64,000 bases of DNA from Henriciella barbarensis (GTDB taxonomy: Bacteria > Pseudomonadota > Alphaproteobacteria > Caulobacterales > Hyphomonadaceae), in the NCBI RefSeq assembly GCF_003576345.1, contig NZ_QWGB01000009.1, forward strand, positions 62,001 to 126,000, written 5' to 3'. The notes under the pieces were generated by a model. It ran no database searches and was not told the origin of the DNA. It saw only the letters and a program-made list of their open reading frames with translations. Below, piece after piece: positions 9,726 to 19,255 of the stretch (positions within the stretch are counted from its first letter, which is position 1; every line of letters starts with the position of its first letter). A program made the position numbers and the translations under genes.

Positions 9726-9995
9726 TTGAGTGAGCAATTCCTGACCGCCCTCGCAAAACTGCCCACTGGTTATAGCCGTGGCAGTTATTGTGGGGGCAGT
9801 TGGGGCGTTACGGTCGAGCGGTCCGGCGATGGCCGACGGGCGAAACTCTACGGCGAAGCGCTTGGCAGTGATGACCATGTTAGCTTCAACCTCTATTGCG
9901 TCGCTGGCGAGCCCCGGCTGAAGCCGTGTGAGACGCCCGCCGCAAAAGTCATCGACTTTGTTTTCGGCTTCGAGCCAGCCCTGAATGATGGCTGA
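9726..9995 (+). CDS. Small conserved hypothetical protein
   Basis: An 89-residue protein starting at TTG two bases after the ilvC stop, apparently translationally coupled. It has an N-terminal LTALAKLPTGYSRG, a central GGSWGVTVERSGDGRRAKLY that looks like a beta-hairpin, and a conserved-looking ending LKPCETPAAKVIDFVFGF. Small proteins of this form occur in alphaproteobacteria, but no function is known to me. No membrane segment or signal is seen. Confidence 0.7.
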   Translation: MSEQFLTALAKLPTGYSRGSYCGGSWGVTVERSGDGRRAKLYGEALGSDDHVSFNLYCVAGEPRLKPCETPAAKVIDFVFGFEPALNDG

Positions 9996-10083
9996 ACACT
10001 AGATTAAATCACTTTATCTTGCCGCCCGGCACGGGCAGGCGCATCTTCAGCGCGTACAAATCTGACGCTGCTGAAAGGCTTTC

Positions 10084-10506
10084 ATGGCAATTCGCATCTC
10101 TCTCCTGGCACTTGCTTCATTCACTACTGTGGCGAGCGGCCCTGCATTTGCCCAGTCAAATGTGGCCGAAGGCCTCTGGTCCTATCAGGCGCGTTACATG
10201 ATTGGGCCTATCCCGGCAGGCGACCGCGGACAGTATTGCGTCGGGCCTGACATGTCTCAAAGTTCGTTCGACCAGCTCTTCAATGATATCAATTCTCGTT
10301 GCCGCGTTACCGACAGCGAAACGACGGCTGACGGTTATGATTTCAAGCTGCAGTGTTCCGGCGGACCGGATGGCGAGCTTGACGGCAGGCTGCAGGTCGG
10401 CGGGGATACCGCCATTCTGAACGCCACCGGATGGACCGGCACTGCCAGCGAGAATGTCCCCGTGATGCTGACGGCAACGGCCGAACGCGTCTCCACCACC
10501 TGTTAG
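10084..10506 (+). CDS. Periplasmic DUF3617-like protein
   Basis: A 140-residue exported protein with a signal peptide (residues 1-22, ending AFA-Q). The mature part begins with a GLWSYQARYMIG strand, then CVGPD, a spaced Cys-rich pattern (four Cys including the last residue) and a beta-rich body, as in DUF3617 proteins. Disulfides are likely in the periplasm. AAAGG lies five bases before the ATG. The role is unknown. Confidence 0.65.
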   Translation: MAIRISLLALASFTTVASGPAFAQSNVAEGLWSYQARYMIGPIPAGDRGQYCVGPDMSQSSFDQLFNDINSRCRVTDSETTADGYDFKLQCSGGPDGELDGRLQVGGDTAILNATGWTGTASENVPVMLTATAERVSTTC

Positions 10507-10598
10507 TTCTGCCGATGCAGGATTGGGCGCCTCTGCGTGCAATCTGGCCTAAGGATACCCTTGGGGAAAGATTATTGAACTTTCTCGCTCGTCTACCT

Positions 10599-10626
10599 TT
10601 GACAGCGTCGCTTGCCCGCCTAGAAC
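10599..10626 (+). promoter_or_regulatory. Putative zwf promoter giving a near-leaderless transcript
   Basis: TTGACA at 10599-10604 and TAGAAC at 10621-10626 are 16 bases apart. A start site seven bases on would fall about three bases before the zwf ATG at 10636. That fits the absence of any Shine-Dalgarno sequence there. Confidence 0.5.
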
Positions 10627-10635
10627 GTGTCGAAG

Positions 10636-12105
10636 ATGGCCAAATTTATTCCTGTCGGAACGTTCGATCTCGTCATTTTCGGCGGCACGGGCGACCTTAG
10701 CCAGCGCAAGCTTCTGCCGGCGCTCTATCACCGCTATGCCGATGGGCAGATCCCCGAGGATTCGCGGATTGTCGGCGTCTCGCGCACCGACATGACGGAC
10801 GAAGCGTTTCGCGCTTTCGCCTTCGAAGCCTGCGAAGCCCATACAAAGGACAGCATCGAAAAGGATTGCTGGGCGAAGTTCGAGAAGCTGCTCTCCTTCG
10901 CAACAATGGACGCGACCGACCCCGACGCGGACTGGTCAGGCCTGAAAGAGCGCCTGGGCGGCGATGACAGGCCCGCCATTTTCTATCTCGCCGTGACGCC
11001 AAAAATCTACGTGCCGATCTGTGAAGCGATCGGGGCTGCGGGTCTTGCGGGGGGCGATGCGCGCGTCGTTCTGGAAAAGCCGATCGGGACAGATCTCAAT
11101 TCTGCGAAAGCGATCAATAGCGGTGTCGGGGCGGTGTTTGCCGAGGACCATATCTACCGCATTGACCACTATCTCGGAAAAGAGACGGTGCAGAATCTTC
11201 TGGTCCTGCGTTTCGGAAATACCCTGTTCGAACCACTCTGGAACCGGACCGCCATCGATCATATCCAGATCACCGTTTCCGAAAGCGTGGGTGTCGGCGA
11301 CCGAGCAGGCTATTATGATAGCGCAGGCGCCGTGCGCGACATGTTGCAGAACCATTTGCTGCAGCTTCTCTGCCTCATCGCAATGGAGCCGCCCAATTCC
11401 ATTGAGGCAGACGAGATTCGGACCGAGAAGATCAAGGTGCTGAACGCGCTAAGGCCGATCGAGTCCAAATATGTCGGTGCAGACACGGTGCGTGCGCAGT
11501 ACGAGGCCGGTACAGTCGATGGCGAGCAGGTAAAGGGCTACCTCGAAGAGCTTGAAGGTGATGAAAGCGACACCGAAACTTTCGTGGCCATTAAGGCGTG
11601 GGTCGATAACTGGCGCTGGGCGCGGGTGCCGTTCTACCTGCGTACAGGCAAGCGGATGCGCACGCGCCACTCCGAAATCGTGGTCCAGTTTCGTGAGGCG
11701 CCGCACGCCATGTTCGGCGAGGATCAGGCCCAATCCAACCGGCTGATCATCCGCCTGCAGCCCGATGAAGGCGTGCAGCTATACGTTCAGATCAAGGAGC
11801 CGGGCCCCGGCGGCCTTCGCGTGCAGTCATTGCCGCTGAACCTCTCTTATGCGGAATCGTTTCAGTTGCGGTACCCGGATGCCTATGAGCGCCTGCTCAT
11901 GGATGTGGTGCGCGGCAATCTCGCTCTATTCATGCGGCGCGAGGAGGTCGAAGAGGCCTGGGAGTGGGTCGATGGTCTGCTCGAAGGTTGGGCAGCTGCG
12001 AATACACCTGTCCATACCTACGCAGCCGGGCTGGAAGATGGCCCCGTGGAGGCGCGCATGCTGTTGCGTCAGGACGGGCGAGACTGGTGGAGTAATGGCA
12101 AATGA
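10636..12105 (+). CDS. zwf: Glucose-6-phosphate 1-dehydrogenase
   Basis: Oxidises glucose-6-phosphate with NADP+ and opens the Entner-Doudoroff route. The 489 residues show the nucleotide-binding GGTGDLSQRKL near residue 17 and the substrate motif RIDHYLGKE. ATG at 10636 is preferred to a GTG nine bases earlier because homologs begin close to MAKFIPVGTFDLV. It overlaps edd by ATGA. No 6-phosphogluconolactonase gene lies in this cluster. Confidence 0.95.
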   Translation: MAKFIPVGTFDLVIFGGTGDLSQRKLLPALYHRYADGQIPEDSRIVGVSRTDMTDEAFRAFAFEACEAHTKDSIEKDCWAKFEKLLSFATMDATDPDADWSGLKERLGGDDRPAIFYLAVTPKIYVPICEAIGAAGLAGGDARVVLEKPIGTDLNSAKAINSGVGAVFAEDHIYRIDHYLGKETVQNLLVLRFGNTLFEPLWNRTAIDHIQITVSESVGVGDRAGYYDSAGAVRDMLQNHLLQLLCLIAMEPPNSIEADEIRTEKIKVLNALRPIESKYVGADTVRAQYEAGTVDGEQVKGYLEELEGDESDTETFVAIKAWVDNWRWARVPFYLRTGKRMRTRHSEIVVQFREAPHAMFGEDQAQSNRLIIRLQPDEGVQLYVQIKEPGPGGLRVQSLPLNLSYAESFQLRYPDAYERLLMDVVRGNLALFMRREEVEEAWEWVDGLLEGWAAANTPVHTYAAGLEDGPVEARMLLRQDGRDWWSNGK

Positions 12106-13946
12106 CGACCCTGCACCCTAGAATTCAGGAAGTGACAGAGCGGATCGAAAAGCGCTCGGCTGAAACGCGCGCCACCTATCTGGAACTGATCCGTGGCCGC
12201 AAGCCTGACGGGTTCGCTCGCCAGAAGCTCGCCGATGGCAATCTGGCGCACGCGTCGGCTGGCTGCGCGGTCATGGACAAGACCCAGCTGCTAGGCGCGA
12301 ACTGGCCCAATATCGGCGTCATCACTGCCTATAACGACATGCTGTCGGCCCATGCGCCGTATGAGGACTACCCGCAAATCATCCGCGACGCGGCCCGCAA
12401 GGTGAATGCCACGGCGCAAGTTGCCGGCGGCGTACCGGCCATGTGCGACGGCGTCACCCAGGGCCAGCAAGGCATGGAGTTGTCGCTCTTTTCGCGCGAC
12501 GTCATCGCGCTCGCCTCTGCGGTCTCGCTCAGCCACGATATGTTCGATGGCGCGCTGCATCTTGGGATCTGCGACAAGATCGTGCCCGGGCTTATGATTG
12601 CGGCGCTGCGGTTTGGCTGGCTGCCGCATATATTCGTGCCGGGCGGGCCGATGCCGTCTGGCCTCCCAAACCCTGAAAAACAGCGCATCCGGCAGGAATA
12701 TGCCCTTGGCAATGTCGACCGCGACGCGCTGCTGAAGGCCGAAGCTGAAAGCTATCACAGCCCCGGAACCTGCACCTTCTATGGCACCGCCAATTCCAAC
12801 CAGATGCTGATGGAGGTGATGGGGCTTCACATCCCGGGCGCCGCTTTCGAAAACCCCGGCACGCCGCTTCGCGAAGCCCTGACCCGGGCTGCTGTCAGCC
12901 GAGTCGTGGAGCTGACGGTGAAGCGCGACTACACGCCAATGGGCGAGATGATCGATGCGCGTAGCTGGGTGAACGCAATGGTTGGCTTGATGGCGACCGG
13001 TGGGTCGACCAATCACGCACTGCATATCCCGGCCATGGCGGCGGCGAGCGGCTACCAGGTCGAGCTTGAGGATTTCGCCGATGTAAGCGAGATCACGCCG
13101 CTTCTCTGCCGCATCTATCCAAACGGCCCGGCCGATGTGAACCACTTCCAGGCCGCTGGCGGCATGAGCTTCGTCATGCGTGAGCTGCTGCAGGCGGGCC
13201 TCCTGAATGGTGAGGCGCGCGGCATCATGGGATCGATCACAGACCATGCGAAGGAGCCGTGGTTGAACGATGGTGAAGTTGCCTTCAGGGACGCAGCCGA
13301 GACCAGCGGCGATACCGACATCGTGCGCCCGGCGAGCGACCCCTTCCAGAAGGAAGGCGGCCTGCGCATGTTGAATGGGCCGCTTGGCCGAGGCGTTATC
13401 AAGGTCTCATCCGTGAAGGAAGACCGGCGCATTATTGAAGCGCCCGCACGCGTCTTCGATGATCAGGAAGCGCTCAAGGATGCGTTCAAGGCAGGCGAAC
13501 TCGACAAGGATTTTGTGGCGGTCGTCCGCTTTCAGGGGCCAGCCGCCAATGGCATGCCGGAGCTACATGCACTCTCGCCAGCGCTTGGCGCGCTGCAGGA
13601 CAAGGGCTTCAGAGTGGCGCTCGTCACCGATGGGCGCATGTCCGGCGCGAGCGGCAAGATTCCGGCTGCAATCCATGTGAGCCCAGAAGCCGCGCGCGGC
13701 GGCCCGCTCGCCTGCGTGCAGGATGGCGACATGATCCGGCTCAACGCTGAAACCGGCGAGCTCGACATCGACTGTGATCCCTCTGTATTCGAGGCGAGAG
13801 AGCCAGCGCAATACCGCCCGAACATTCAGGGGCAGGGCCTTGGCCGCGAATTGTTCGGCGCCTTCCGTAGCAATGCCAGTCGCCCGGACACGGGCGGCAG
13901 CCTGTTCGAATTCTTCCTGCCCCTGCCGGGAAGCGAACATGGCTGA
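12102..13946 (+). CDS. edd: Phosphogluconate dehydratase
   Basis: Dehydrates 6-phosphogluconate to 2-keto-3-deoxy-6-phosphogluconate. The 614-residue protein belongs to the IlvD/Edd family of iron-sulfur dehydratases, with characteristic [27 protein letters not shown] and a C-terminal [23 protein letters not shown]. The Cys residues in the first two motifs, plus a later Cys in [14 protein letters not shown], fit cluster ligation. It overlaps zwf by four bases and glk by eight, so the cluster is one transcript. Confidence 0.95.
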   Translation: MTTLHPRIQEVTERIEKRSAETRATYLELIRGRKPDGFARQKLADGNLAHASAGCAVMDKTQLLGANWPNIGVITAYNDMLSAHAPYEDYPQIIRDAARKVNATAQVAGGVPAMCDGVTQGQQGMELSLFSRDVIALASAVSLSHDMFDGALHLGICDKIVPGLMIAALRFGWLPHIFVPGGPMPSGLPNPEKQRIRQEYALGNVDRDALLKAEAESYHSPGTCTFYGTANSNQMLMEVMGLHIPGAAFENPGTPLREALTRAAVSRVVELTVKRDYTPMGEMIDARSWVNAMVGLMATGGSTNHALHIPAMAAASGYQVELEDFADVSEITPLLCRIYPNGPADVNHFQAAGGMSFVMRELLQAGLLNGEARGIMGSITDHAKEPWLNDGEVAFRDAAETSGDTDIVRPASDPFQKEGGLRMLNGPLGRGVIKVSSVKEDRRIIEAPARVFDDQEALKDAFKAGELDKDFVAVVRFQGPAANGMPELHALSPALGALQDKGFRVALVTDGRMSGASGKIPAAIHVSPEAARGGPLACVQDGDMIRLNAETGELDIDCDPSVFEAREPAQYRPNIQGQGLGRELFGAFRSNASRPDTGGSLFEFFLPLPGSEHG

Positions 13947-14919
13947 TCCAGTTCTGGTAGGCGATATTGGCGGCACCAATGTCAGGTTTGCGGTCGCCAG
14001 TCAGGGCTTTGCCGGTAAGCCGCTCATCTCTGATATCTCGGTCATGCCCGGCGACGATTTCGCTGAGTTCGATGACGCGCTCAGCGCCTATCTGAACAAG
14101 TTGGGCAAGAACGCGCCGCGACGGGCGCTCATTGCGCTGGCAGGGCCGGTCCAGAAGGGCAGGGTCAAACTCACCAATCGCGACTGGATCGTCGATACAC
14201 AGCGTCTGCAGGAGAACTGCGGCCTCGCTTCGGTGCGGCTCGTGAATGACTATGCCGCCATGGCCCGGGCTATACCCGAGCTTCCTGAAGATGCCTTCCG
14301 CCTTGTCAGAGAGGGTAGGCCGGACCATTCGGTGCGCCACCCAATTCTCGTTTCAGGTCCGGGCACGGGCCTCGGTATGGCAACGCTTATACCTGTCGGT
14401 GCAACAGGTTGGCGTGTTCTGACCGGCGAGGGCGGGCATGCTGCGTTTGCCCCGTCGACACCGCGTGAATGGGCACTGGCGGAGAAGTTGCGCGAGACCC
14501 ATTCTTACGTATCGCGAGAGCTTGTCCTGTCAGGCTCGGGCTTCGATGCGGTTCACAAGGCGCTTTGCGACATCGACGGTGTCGTATGGGAGAAGACCCA
14601 CCCTGCGAAGGTTGAAGATCTGGCCCGGCAGGGTGATCCGATCTGCCGGGACATCTGTGAGATCAAGGCGCGAGGAACACTGTACGCGCTGGGCGATGCG
14701 GCGCTGATGAACGGCGCCCGGGGCGGCGTGGTCGTGACCGGTGGTGTGGCAGAAGAGCTCGCGGACTGGATTGCTGCGCCAGAGGCCATTGACCGATTTT
14801 TGCAACGCGGGCCAATGAGCGATTATATGCAACCCATTCCCATCCGCATCCTGATGGCGGGTGAGGCTGCACTCATCGGTGCGGCTGCATTGGAATATGA
14901 CAAGGTGCCCGTGCGATGA
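13939..14919 (+). CDS. glk: Glucokinase
   Basis: Phosphorylates glucose with ATP and feeds zwf. The ATP-binding GDIGGTNVRFA is at residues 8-18 of a 326-residue protein; the GTGLGMA loop and the zinc-free Proteobacterial glucokinase layout are visible. ATG at 13939 places GDIGGTN at the usual position; the frame is open upstream only because it overlaps edd. Start and stop overlap edd by eight bases and eda by four. Confidence 0.93.
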   Translation: MADPVLVGDIGGTNVRFAVASQGFAGKPLISDISVMPGDDFAEFDDALSAYLNKLGKNAPRRALIALAGPVQKGRVKLTNRDWIVDTQRLQENCGLASVRLVNDYAAMARAIPELPEDAFRLVREGRPDHSVRHPILVSGPGTGLGMATLIPVGATGWRVLTGEGGHAAFAPSTPREWALAEKLRETHSYVSRELVLSGSGFDAVHKALCDIDGVVWEKTHPAKVEDLARQGDPICRDICEIKARGTLYALGDAALMNGARGGVVVTGGVAEELADWIAAPEAIDRFLQRGPMSDYMQPIPIRILMAGEAALIGAAALEYDKVPVR

Positions 14920-15557
14920 AAACCATGACCGCCTTTCGCGCCGCCATAGACAAGGCTCCGATCGTTCCGGTGCTCACCGTGCATGAGGCTGATCATGCAG
15001 AGCCTCTTGCAGAGGCGCTTCTGCGCGGCGGTCTGTCCTCGGTCGAAGTAACACTTCGCACGCCTGCCGCTCTGGACGTCATTCGGCGTATGTCGCAGGT
15101 CGACGACAAGCTGCTCGTAGGAGCTGGCACGATCATCTCTGAGGGCGATGTCGATGCTTCGCTGAAGGCCGGCGCAGATTTTCTTGTGACGCCCGGCACA
15201 TCGCCGCTGCTGCTTGAGGCGCTCTCAAGTCATGATGGTGTCATCCTGCCCGGCGTATCGACGGCGAGCGAGGCTATGGCCCGCTTTGATGAAGGCTATG
15301 GAGTTGTCAAATTCTTTCCGGCAGAGGCCGCAGGCGGAGCAAAGTTCCTGAAGGCACTGTCTGCGCCATTGCCTCATGTGGACTTCATGCCGACCGGCGG
15401 TGTGACGCCGGAGAACGCTGCTGATTATCTCGCTTTGCCTAATGTAATCGCCGTCGGCGGATCGTGGATCGCTACCGCAGAGGAAATGGCGGCGGGCGAC
15501 TGGCAGGCCATCGCCGACAAGTCTGCGGCCGCTGTAAAGCTTGGCCGTCGCGGCTGA
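14916..15557 (+). CDS. eda: 2-dehydro-3-deoxy-phosphogluconate (KDPG) aldolase
   Basis: Splits KDPG into pyruvate and glyceraldehyde-3-phosphate. The 213 residues show the general-acid Glu in SVEVTLRT, LVGAGTI, VTPGTSP and the Schiff-base Lys in VVKFFPAEAAGG. It is the last gene of zwf-edd-glk-eda and its stop abuts the stop of the convergent transporter gene with no gap. Confidence 0.95.
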   Translation: MKTMTAFRAAIDKAPIVPVLTVHEADHAEPLAEALLRGGLSSVEVTLRTPAALDVIRRMSQVDDKLLVGAGTIISEGDVDASLKAGADFLVTPGTSPLLLEALSSHDGVILPGVSTASEAMARFDEGYGVVKFFPAEAAGGAKFLKALSAPLPHVDFMPTGGVTPENAADYLALPNVIAVGGSWIATAEEMAAGDWQAIADKSAAAVKLGRRG

Positions 15558-16478
15558 TTATTCGGGAAGATCGCTGGCTGGCATCCTCGCGGCCCGGCGC
15601 GTCCGGAAGCGGCTTTCGAAGGCGACCAGAAGACAGCTGGCGATGATGATGACCGCGCCCAACCAGAGCGCGGGGCCCGGCCATTCATCAAAGAAGAAAA
15701 GCCCGAGCAGGGCACTCCAGACGAGGGCCGTGTACTCCAGTGGCGCAAGAACCTGTGCCTCTGCCTGAGCATAAGCGAGCGTCATCAGGTACCAGACGGA
15801 ATAGCCAAGCAGGCCGAGCAACAGGAAAAACGGGATGTCAGAGAGCGATGGCCAGCCGAATAGTCCCAGCGTGACCGGAAGGAGCGCAATTGCAGGCACG
15901 ATATTGGTAAAGAGGGCGATTGTGGTCGCATCTTCGTGGCGGGCTCTCATGCGAAGAAAAACGAGAACGAACGCGTAGCCGATGGTGGAGCTGAAAAGCG
16001 CTACATAGCCGAGGGTGCGCTCACCGGGGGAGGCGCTGCCATCAGGACTGGAGCCGAAAACGGCGAGGGCCACGCCGCCAAACCCGATCAGCGCGGCCAG
16101 TACGGCGACGGCACTCAGTCGCTCGCCAATTACTATGCGGGCAACCGGCGCAACCATGAGCGCTGCGGTAAAGCCAAGCGCGGTTGCTTCGGCGAGCCGC
16201 AATTGCGTCAGGGCATAGAAGAAAGTGAAGGCGCAGAACAACTGCAACAGTCCGCGCATGGTATGGAAGCGTATCGCCTCGTTCGAAGGGCGGGGGCGTT
16301 TCTTCGCGAGAAATACGGCGCCAGCGATCATGCCGCCAAAAAAAAAGCGCCAGGCCAGCAGGTGATGCAGGCCAGCGCCAGGCGCAACGCCTTTAACCAG
16401 AGCGTCGATGACCGCGCCCATCGCAATTGCGAAGACGGCAATCAGCACAGGCATGGCAAGAAGGCGGGACTTGAGCAT
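15558..16478 (-). CDS. DMT/EamA family permease
   Basis: A 306-residue inner-membrane protein with about ten hydrophobic segments in two five-helix halves. The first half contains HHLLAWRFFFGG and TQLRLAEATALGFTAALMVAP; the second half contains a matching EYTALVWSALLGLFFFDEWPGP. This duplication is the EamA signature. The C-terminus is basic (FRTRRAARMP), giving a cytoplasmic end. Substrate unknown; family members export amino acids, nucleobases or other small metabolites. Confidence 0.9.
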   Translation of the reverse strand: MLKSRLLAMPVLIAVFAIAMGAVIDALVKGVAPGAGLHHLLAWRFFFGGMIAGAVFLAKKRPRPSNEAIRFHTMRGLLQLFCAFTFFYALTQLRLAEATALGFTAALMVAPVARIVIGERLSAVAVLAALIGFGGVALAVFGSSPDGSASPGERTLGYVALFSSTIGYAFVLVFLRMRARHEDATTIALFTNIVPAIALLPVTLGLFGWPSLSDIPFFLLLGLLGYSVWYLMTLAYAQAEAQVLAPLEYTALVWSALLGLFFFDEWPGPALWLGAVIIIASCLLVAFESRFRTRRAARMPASDLPE

Positions 16479-16533
16479 GGGCGCGCGGTCTAACGCGCCA
16501 GCGCTTTTCCCGCCAGTGAATCTTTAGCGAACC

Positions 16534-17544
16534 CTATTCGGCGGCTTCCGGTTTTCTGAGGCTTTCACGAACCTCGGCGGCGATCTCGTATGAGCGAAGC
16601 CGCGCTTGCTCATCGAAGATATGCGCCGACAGGATCAGCTCATCTGCACCCGTATCGGCCAGGAACGCTTCGACCTTTTCACTGATAGTCTTCGGCGAAC
16701 CGATCGCCGTGCAGGCGAGCGTAGCCTCCAGCATGGTTCGTTCATGCGGTTGGATTTCGGCATCGAACGATGGGTCGGGTGGGGCCAGGCGCGTTGGCGT
16801 ACCACGGCGAAGATTAACGAATGTCCGGCGCAGCGATGAGGCCAGCCGGTCGGCCTCTTCATCACTGTCAGCTGCGATCATGTTGTAGCCCAGCATGACG
16901 TAGGGCTTCTTCAGCTGTGCTGAAGGCTGGAAGGTCTCGCGATAGATGGAGACGGCCTGTTTCATCTGCTGCGGCGCAAAGTGAGAGGCGAAAGCATAAG
17001 GCAGGCCCAGATAGGCCGCCAGCTGCGCGCCAAAGGTCGAAGAGCCGAGAATCCAGAGCGGAATGTTCGTGTTGCCACCCGGAACGGCCTGGACGCGCTG
17101 GCCATCCTGAACGGGGCCAAGGAATGCCTGCAGTTCCATGACTTCCTTTGGGAAGCGGTCTTCTCCGCCAACCATGGTCCGGCGCAAGGCCTGGGAAACA
17201 AGCTGGTCGCCGCCCGGCGCGCGGCCAAGCCCAAGATCGATGCGGCCGGGATAGATCGCCTCAAGGGTCCCGAACTGTTCGGCCACCATGATCGGCGCGT
17301 GGTTTGGCAGCATGATACCACCTGCGCCAAGGCGGATGTTCTGCGTGTCCTGACCAGCATGGGCGATCATCACAGCCGTCGCCGCGCTCGCAATACCGGG
17401 CATGTTGTGATGTTCGGCCAGCCAGTAGCGATTATAGCCAAGGCGGTCCGCATGGGTAGCAAGCCGTCGGGCGCGAGCAAGGGCGTCCTGCGGATTGCTG
17501 CCTTCAACGATCGGGGCGAGGTCGAGAACTGAAAATGGTATCAT
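16534..17544 (-). CDS. LLM-class flavin-dependent oxidoreductase (luciferase-like)
   Basis: A 336-residue member of the bacterial luciferase-like monooxygenases (YhbW/MsnO8 type). Diagnostic stretches are [53 protein letters not shown] and PLWILGSS. It would use reduced FMN or F420-like flavin to oxidise an organic substrate that cannot be named here. ATG at 17544 has GAG five bases upstream; a GTG six bases earlier is an alternative. It stands alone between the permease and the diguanylate cyclase. Confidence 0.9.
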   Translation of the reverse strand: MIPFSVLDLAPIVEGSNPQDALARARRLATHADRLGYNRYWLAEHHNMPGIASAATAVMIAHAGQDTQNIRLGAGGIMLPNHAPIMVAEQFGTLEAIYPGRIDLGLGRAPGGDQLVSQALRRTMVGGEDRFPKEVMELQAFLGPVQDGQRVQAVPGGNTNIPLWILGSSTFGAQLAAYLGLPYAFASHFAPQQMKQAVSIYRETFQPSAQLKKPYVMLGYNMIAADSDEEADRLASSLRRTFVNLRRGTPTRLAPPDPSFDAEIQPHERTMLEATLACTAIGSPKTISEKVEAFLADTGADELILSAHIFDEQARLRSYEIAAEVRESLRKPEAAE

Positions 17545-17609
17545 CGCCACTCAATGTATGAGCCGGCAGGACGCTTCTCAATAGGTGGAAGGGGCAAGTA
17601 GCGCCTGCT

Positions 17610-18386
17610 TTAGGCGGCGCTTCGAATCCGGGGCTCGCTGCGTACGCAATTGCGTCCGCCATTCTTGGCTTCGTAAAGATAGCTGTCGGCTTTCTCGATA
17701 CAGGCGGCCAGGCCATCTTCGGGGCGTAGCTTGGCAAGGCCGAAGCTTGCCGAGACGCGCGTCGTCTTTCCGCTGATGCTGAGTTCGGTGCCAGCGATAC
17801 GCTTGCGCAGGCGTTCGCACACCGCTTCAGCCTGCTGCTGGTTCACTTCGCTGAGGAGAATGATGAATTCCTCGCCGCCCCAGCGCCCCAGTCGGTCAAA
17901 CGGACCGCGCAGGGCCGCGTGGCTGAGATTGGCAATGGAAACGAGGACACGATCCCCGAACGCGTGGCCATACGTGTCGTTGACGCGCTTGAAGTGATCG
18001 AGGTCGAAGAGAGCGACATAGACACTGTTCCTGGTACGCTCCATGCGCGCCAGCTCTTCTTCGGCAAGCGTCTTGAAGGAGCGGCGATTAAGAAGGCCGG
18101 TCAGCGGGTCCGTCGAGGCCATGGCTTCCAGCGTCGTCTGGTAACGGTCAACGCGGTACTGGTTTTGTGCCGCAAGGCCTGCCATGGGGCTCGCAACGCA
18201 GGCGGCGATGACGACTGTCATCAACATGAAGTCATAATTTCCAGCCGGGACCCCAAAGAAATTGATCACGAGGACAGCAAAGAGAACTGACAGCGACAGC
18301 GCGGCGGCAATCACGAACCCGAAGAAAATCAGTGCTCGTGTAACAGCGCCATTATCGGCTTCAAGGAGTCGGTAGCCTTGTGTCAT
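17610..18386 (-). CDS. Membrane-bound diguanylate cyclase (GGDEF)
   Basis: A 258-residue protein with two membrane segments (about 18-44 and 54-72), a short helical linker and a GGDEF domain. Landmarks are DPLTGLLNRRSF, FDLDHFKRVNDTYGHAFGD and the active motif GGEEF at 170-174, which should make c-di-GMP. The allosteric inhibitory RxxD site five residues upstream reads GPFD (an Arg is one position off), so product inhibition is probably weak or lost. There is no separate sensor domain; signal input may be through the membrane segments. Confidence 0.92.
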   Translation of the reverse strand: MTQGYRLLEADNGAVTRALIFFGFVIAAALSLSVLFAVLVINFFGVPAGNYDFMLMTVVIAACVASPMAGLAAQNQYRVDRYQTTLEAMASTDPLTGLLNRRSFKTLAEEELARMERTRNSVYVALFDLDHFKRVNDTYGHAFGDRVLVSIANLSHAALRGPFDRLGRWGGEEFIILLSEVNQQQAEAVCERLRKRIAGTELSISGKTTRVSASFGLAKLRPEDGLAACIEKADSYLYEAKNGGRNCVRSEPRIRSAA

Positions 18387-18479
18387 GCCGGCTTAAATAG
18401 CAGCCGAAAGAAAACATTGCTGTAATCGCAAGTTTCAAATTTTATCTATCCTTGGGTTGAGGACGATTTGTCGGGCGTA

Positions 18480-19079
18480 TTAAAGACCGCGCCGGTCCGG
18501 GAACCCATAACCGCGTGCCCGCTCGCAAGACCAGGTATCGCCAGTTTCGCAGGCACGCTGGATGTAATCCTTGCCTTCGTCGCGGTTCATCATCCCGCCT
18601 TGGCCGCGATAGACCATCGAACCATAACCCCCGCAGCCTGTCTGATTGCCGAGGTCGCAGGCACGCTTATAGAGACGGCGCGCATACTCATAGTCCTGAT
18701 TCCCGTCATTGCCGGTGAAGCTGACATGCGCCTGTTCGAGGCAGCTATCGGCGTCACGCCCATCAAAACAGGACGTGTCGTAGAGTTCGCGTGCGCGTTC
18801 GTAATCCTGTTCGATGCCGAGACCGCGGCGGTAGATATGGCCGGCCTTCCGGCAATTTCGAGACCAGACTTCGCGCTGCTGGCTCTTGTCCGCGCAGGCT
18901 TCGGAATAGCGCTCCAAGGCGTCGTCATACCAGCCTTTCTGCATGGCGCGGTCCGCATAAAGCTCATCGGCATCCGGCTTCGCGATGCGCTCCGGCCCAA
19001 ATTGCGCTGAAGCTGAGGGCGCAATCGTCAATGCGGAAACGCTGACCAGTCCGGCGAAAAACAGACTTGTGGCTTTCAT
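18480..19079 (-). CDS. Exported Sel1-like, cysteine-rich repeat protein
   Basis: The 199-residue protein has a signal peptide (about 1-26, ending SASAQ). It then shows helix-pair repeats of about 36 residues with pairs of Cys: EACADKS...RNCRKAGHIYRRGLG, DTSCFDGRDADSCLEQAH, RACDLGNQTGCGGYGSMVYRGQGG, RACETGDTWSCERARGYG. This Cys spacing matches Sel1-like repeats stabilised by disulfides in the periplasm. The start at 19079 gives a clean signal peptide. Such proteins act as scaffolds; no partner is suggested by neighbours. Confidence 0.8.
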   Translation of the reverse strand: MKATSLFFAGLVSVSALTIAPSASAQFGPERIAKPDADELYADRAMQKGWYDDALERYSEACADKSQQREVWSRNCRKAGHIYRRGLGIEQDYERARELYDTSCFDGRDADSCLEQAHVSFTGNDGNQDYEYARRLYKRACDLGNQTGCGGYGSMVYRGQGGMMNRDEGKDYIQRACETGDTWSCERARGYGFPDRRGL

Positions 19080-19255
19080 CTTGGGGACCTCGCAGAAAAT
19101 TTCTAATCCTGTCACCTTCTCACATCACGCGAGGAATGTGGCGGTTTCCTGTCGGCGACTGCAACTGGCAAGGATTCGGTTTTTCATTGTCTGGGACTCG
19201 CGAACCGCTTATTCCGGTCGTGAAGGTGTATCGCCTTGCGAGGGAGGACTCGAGT

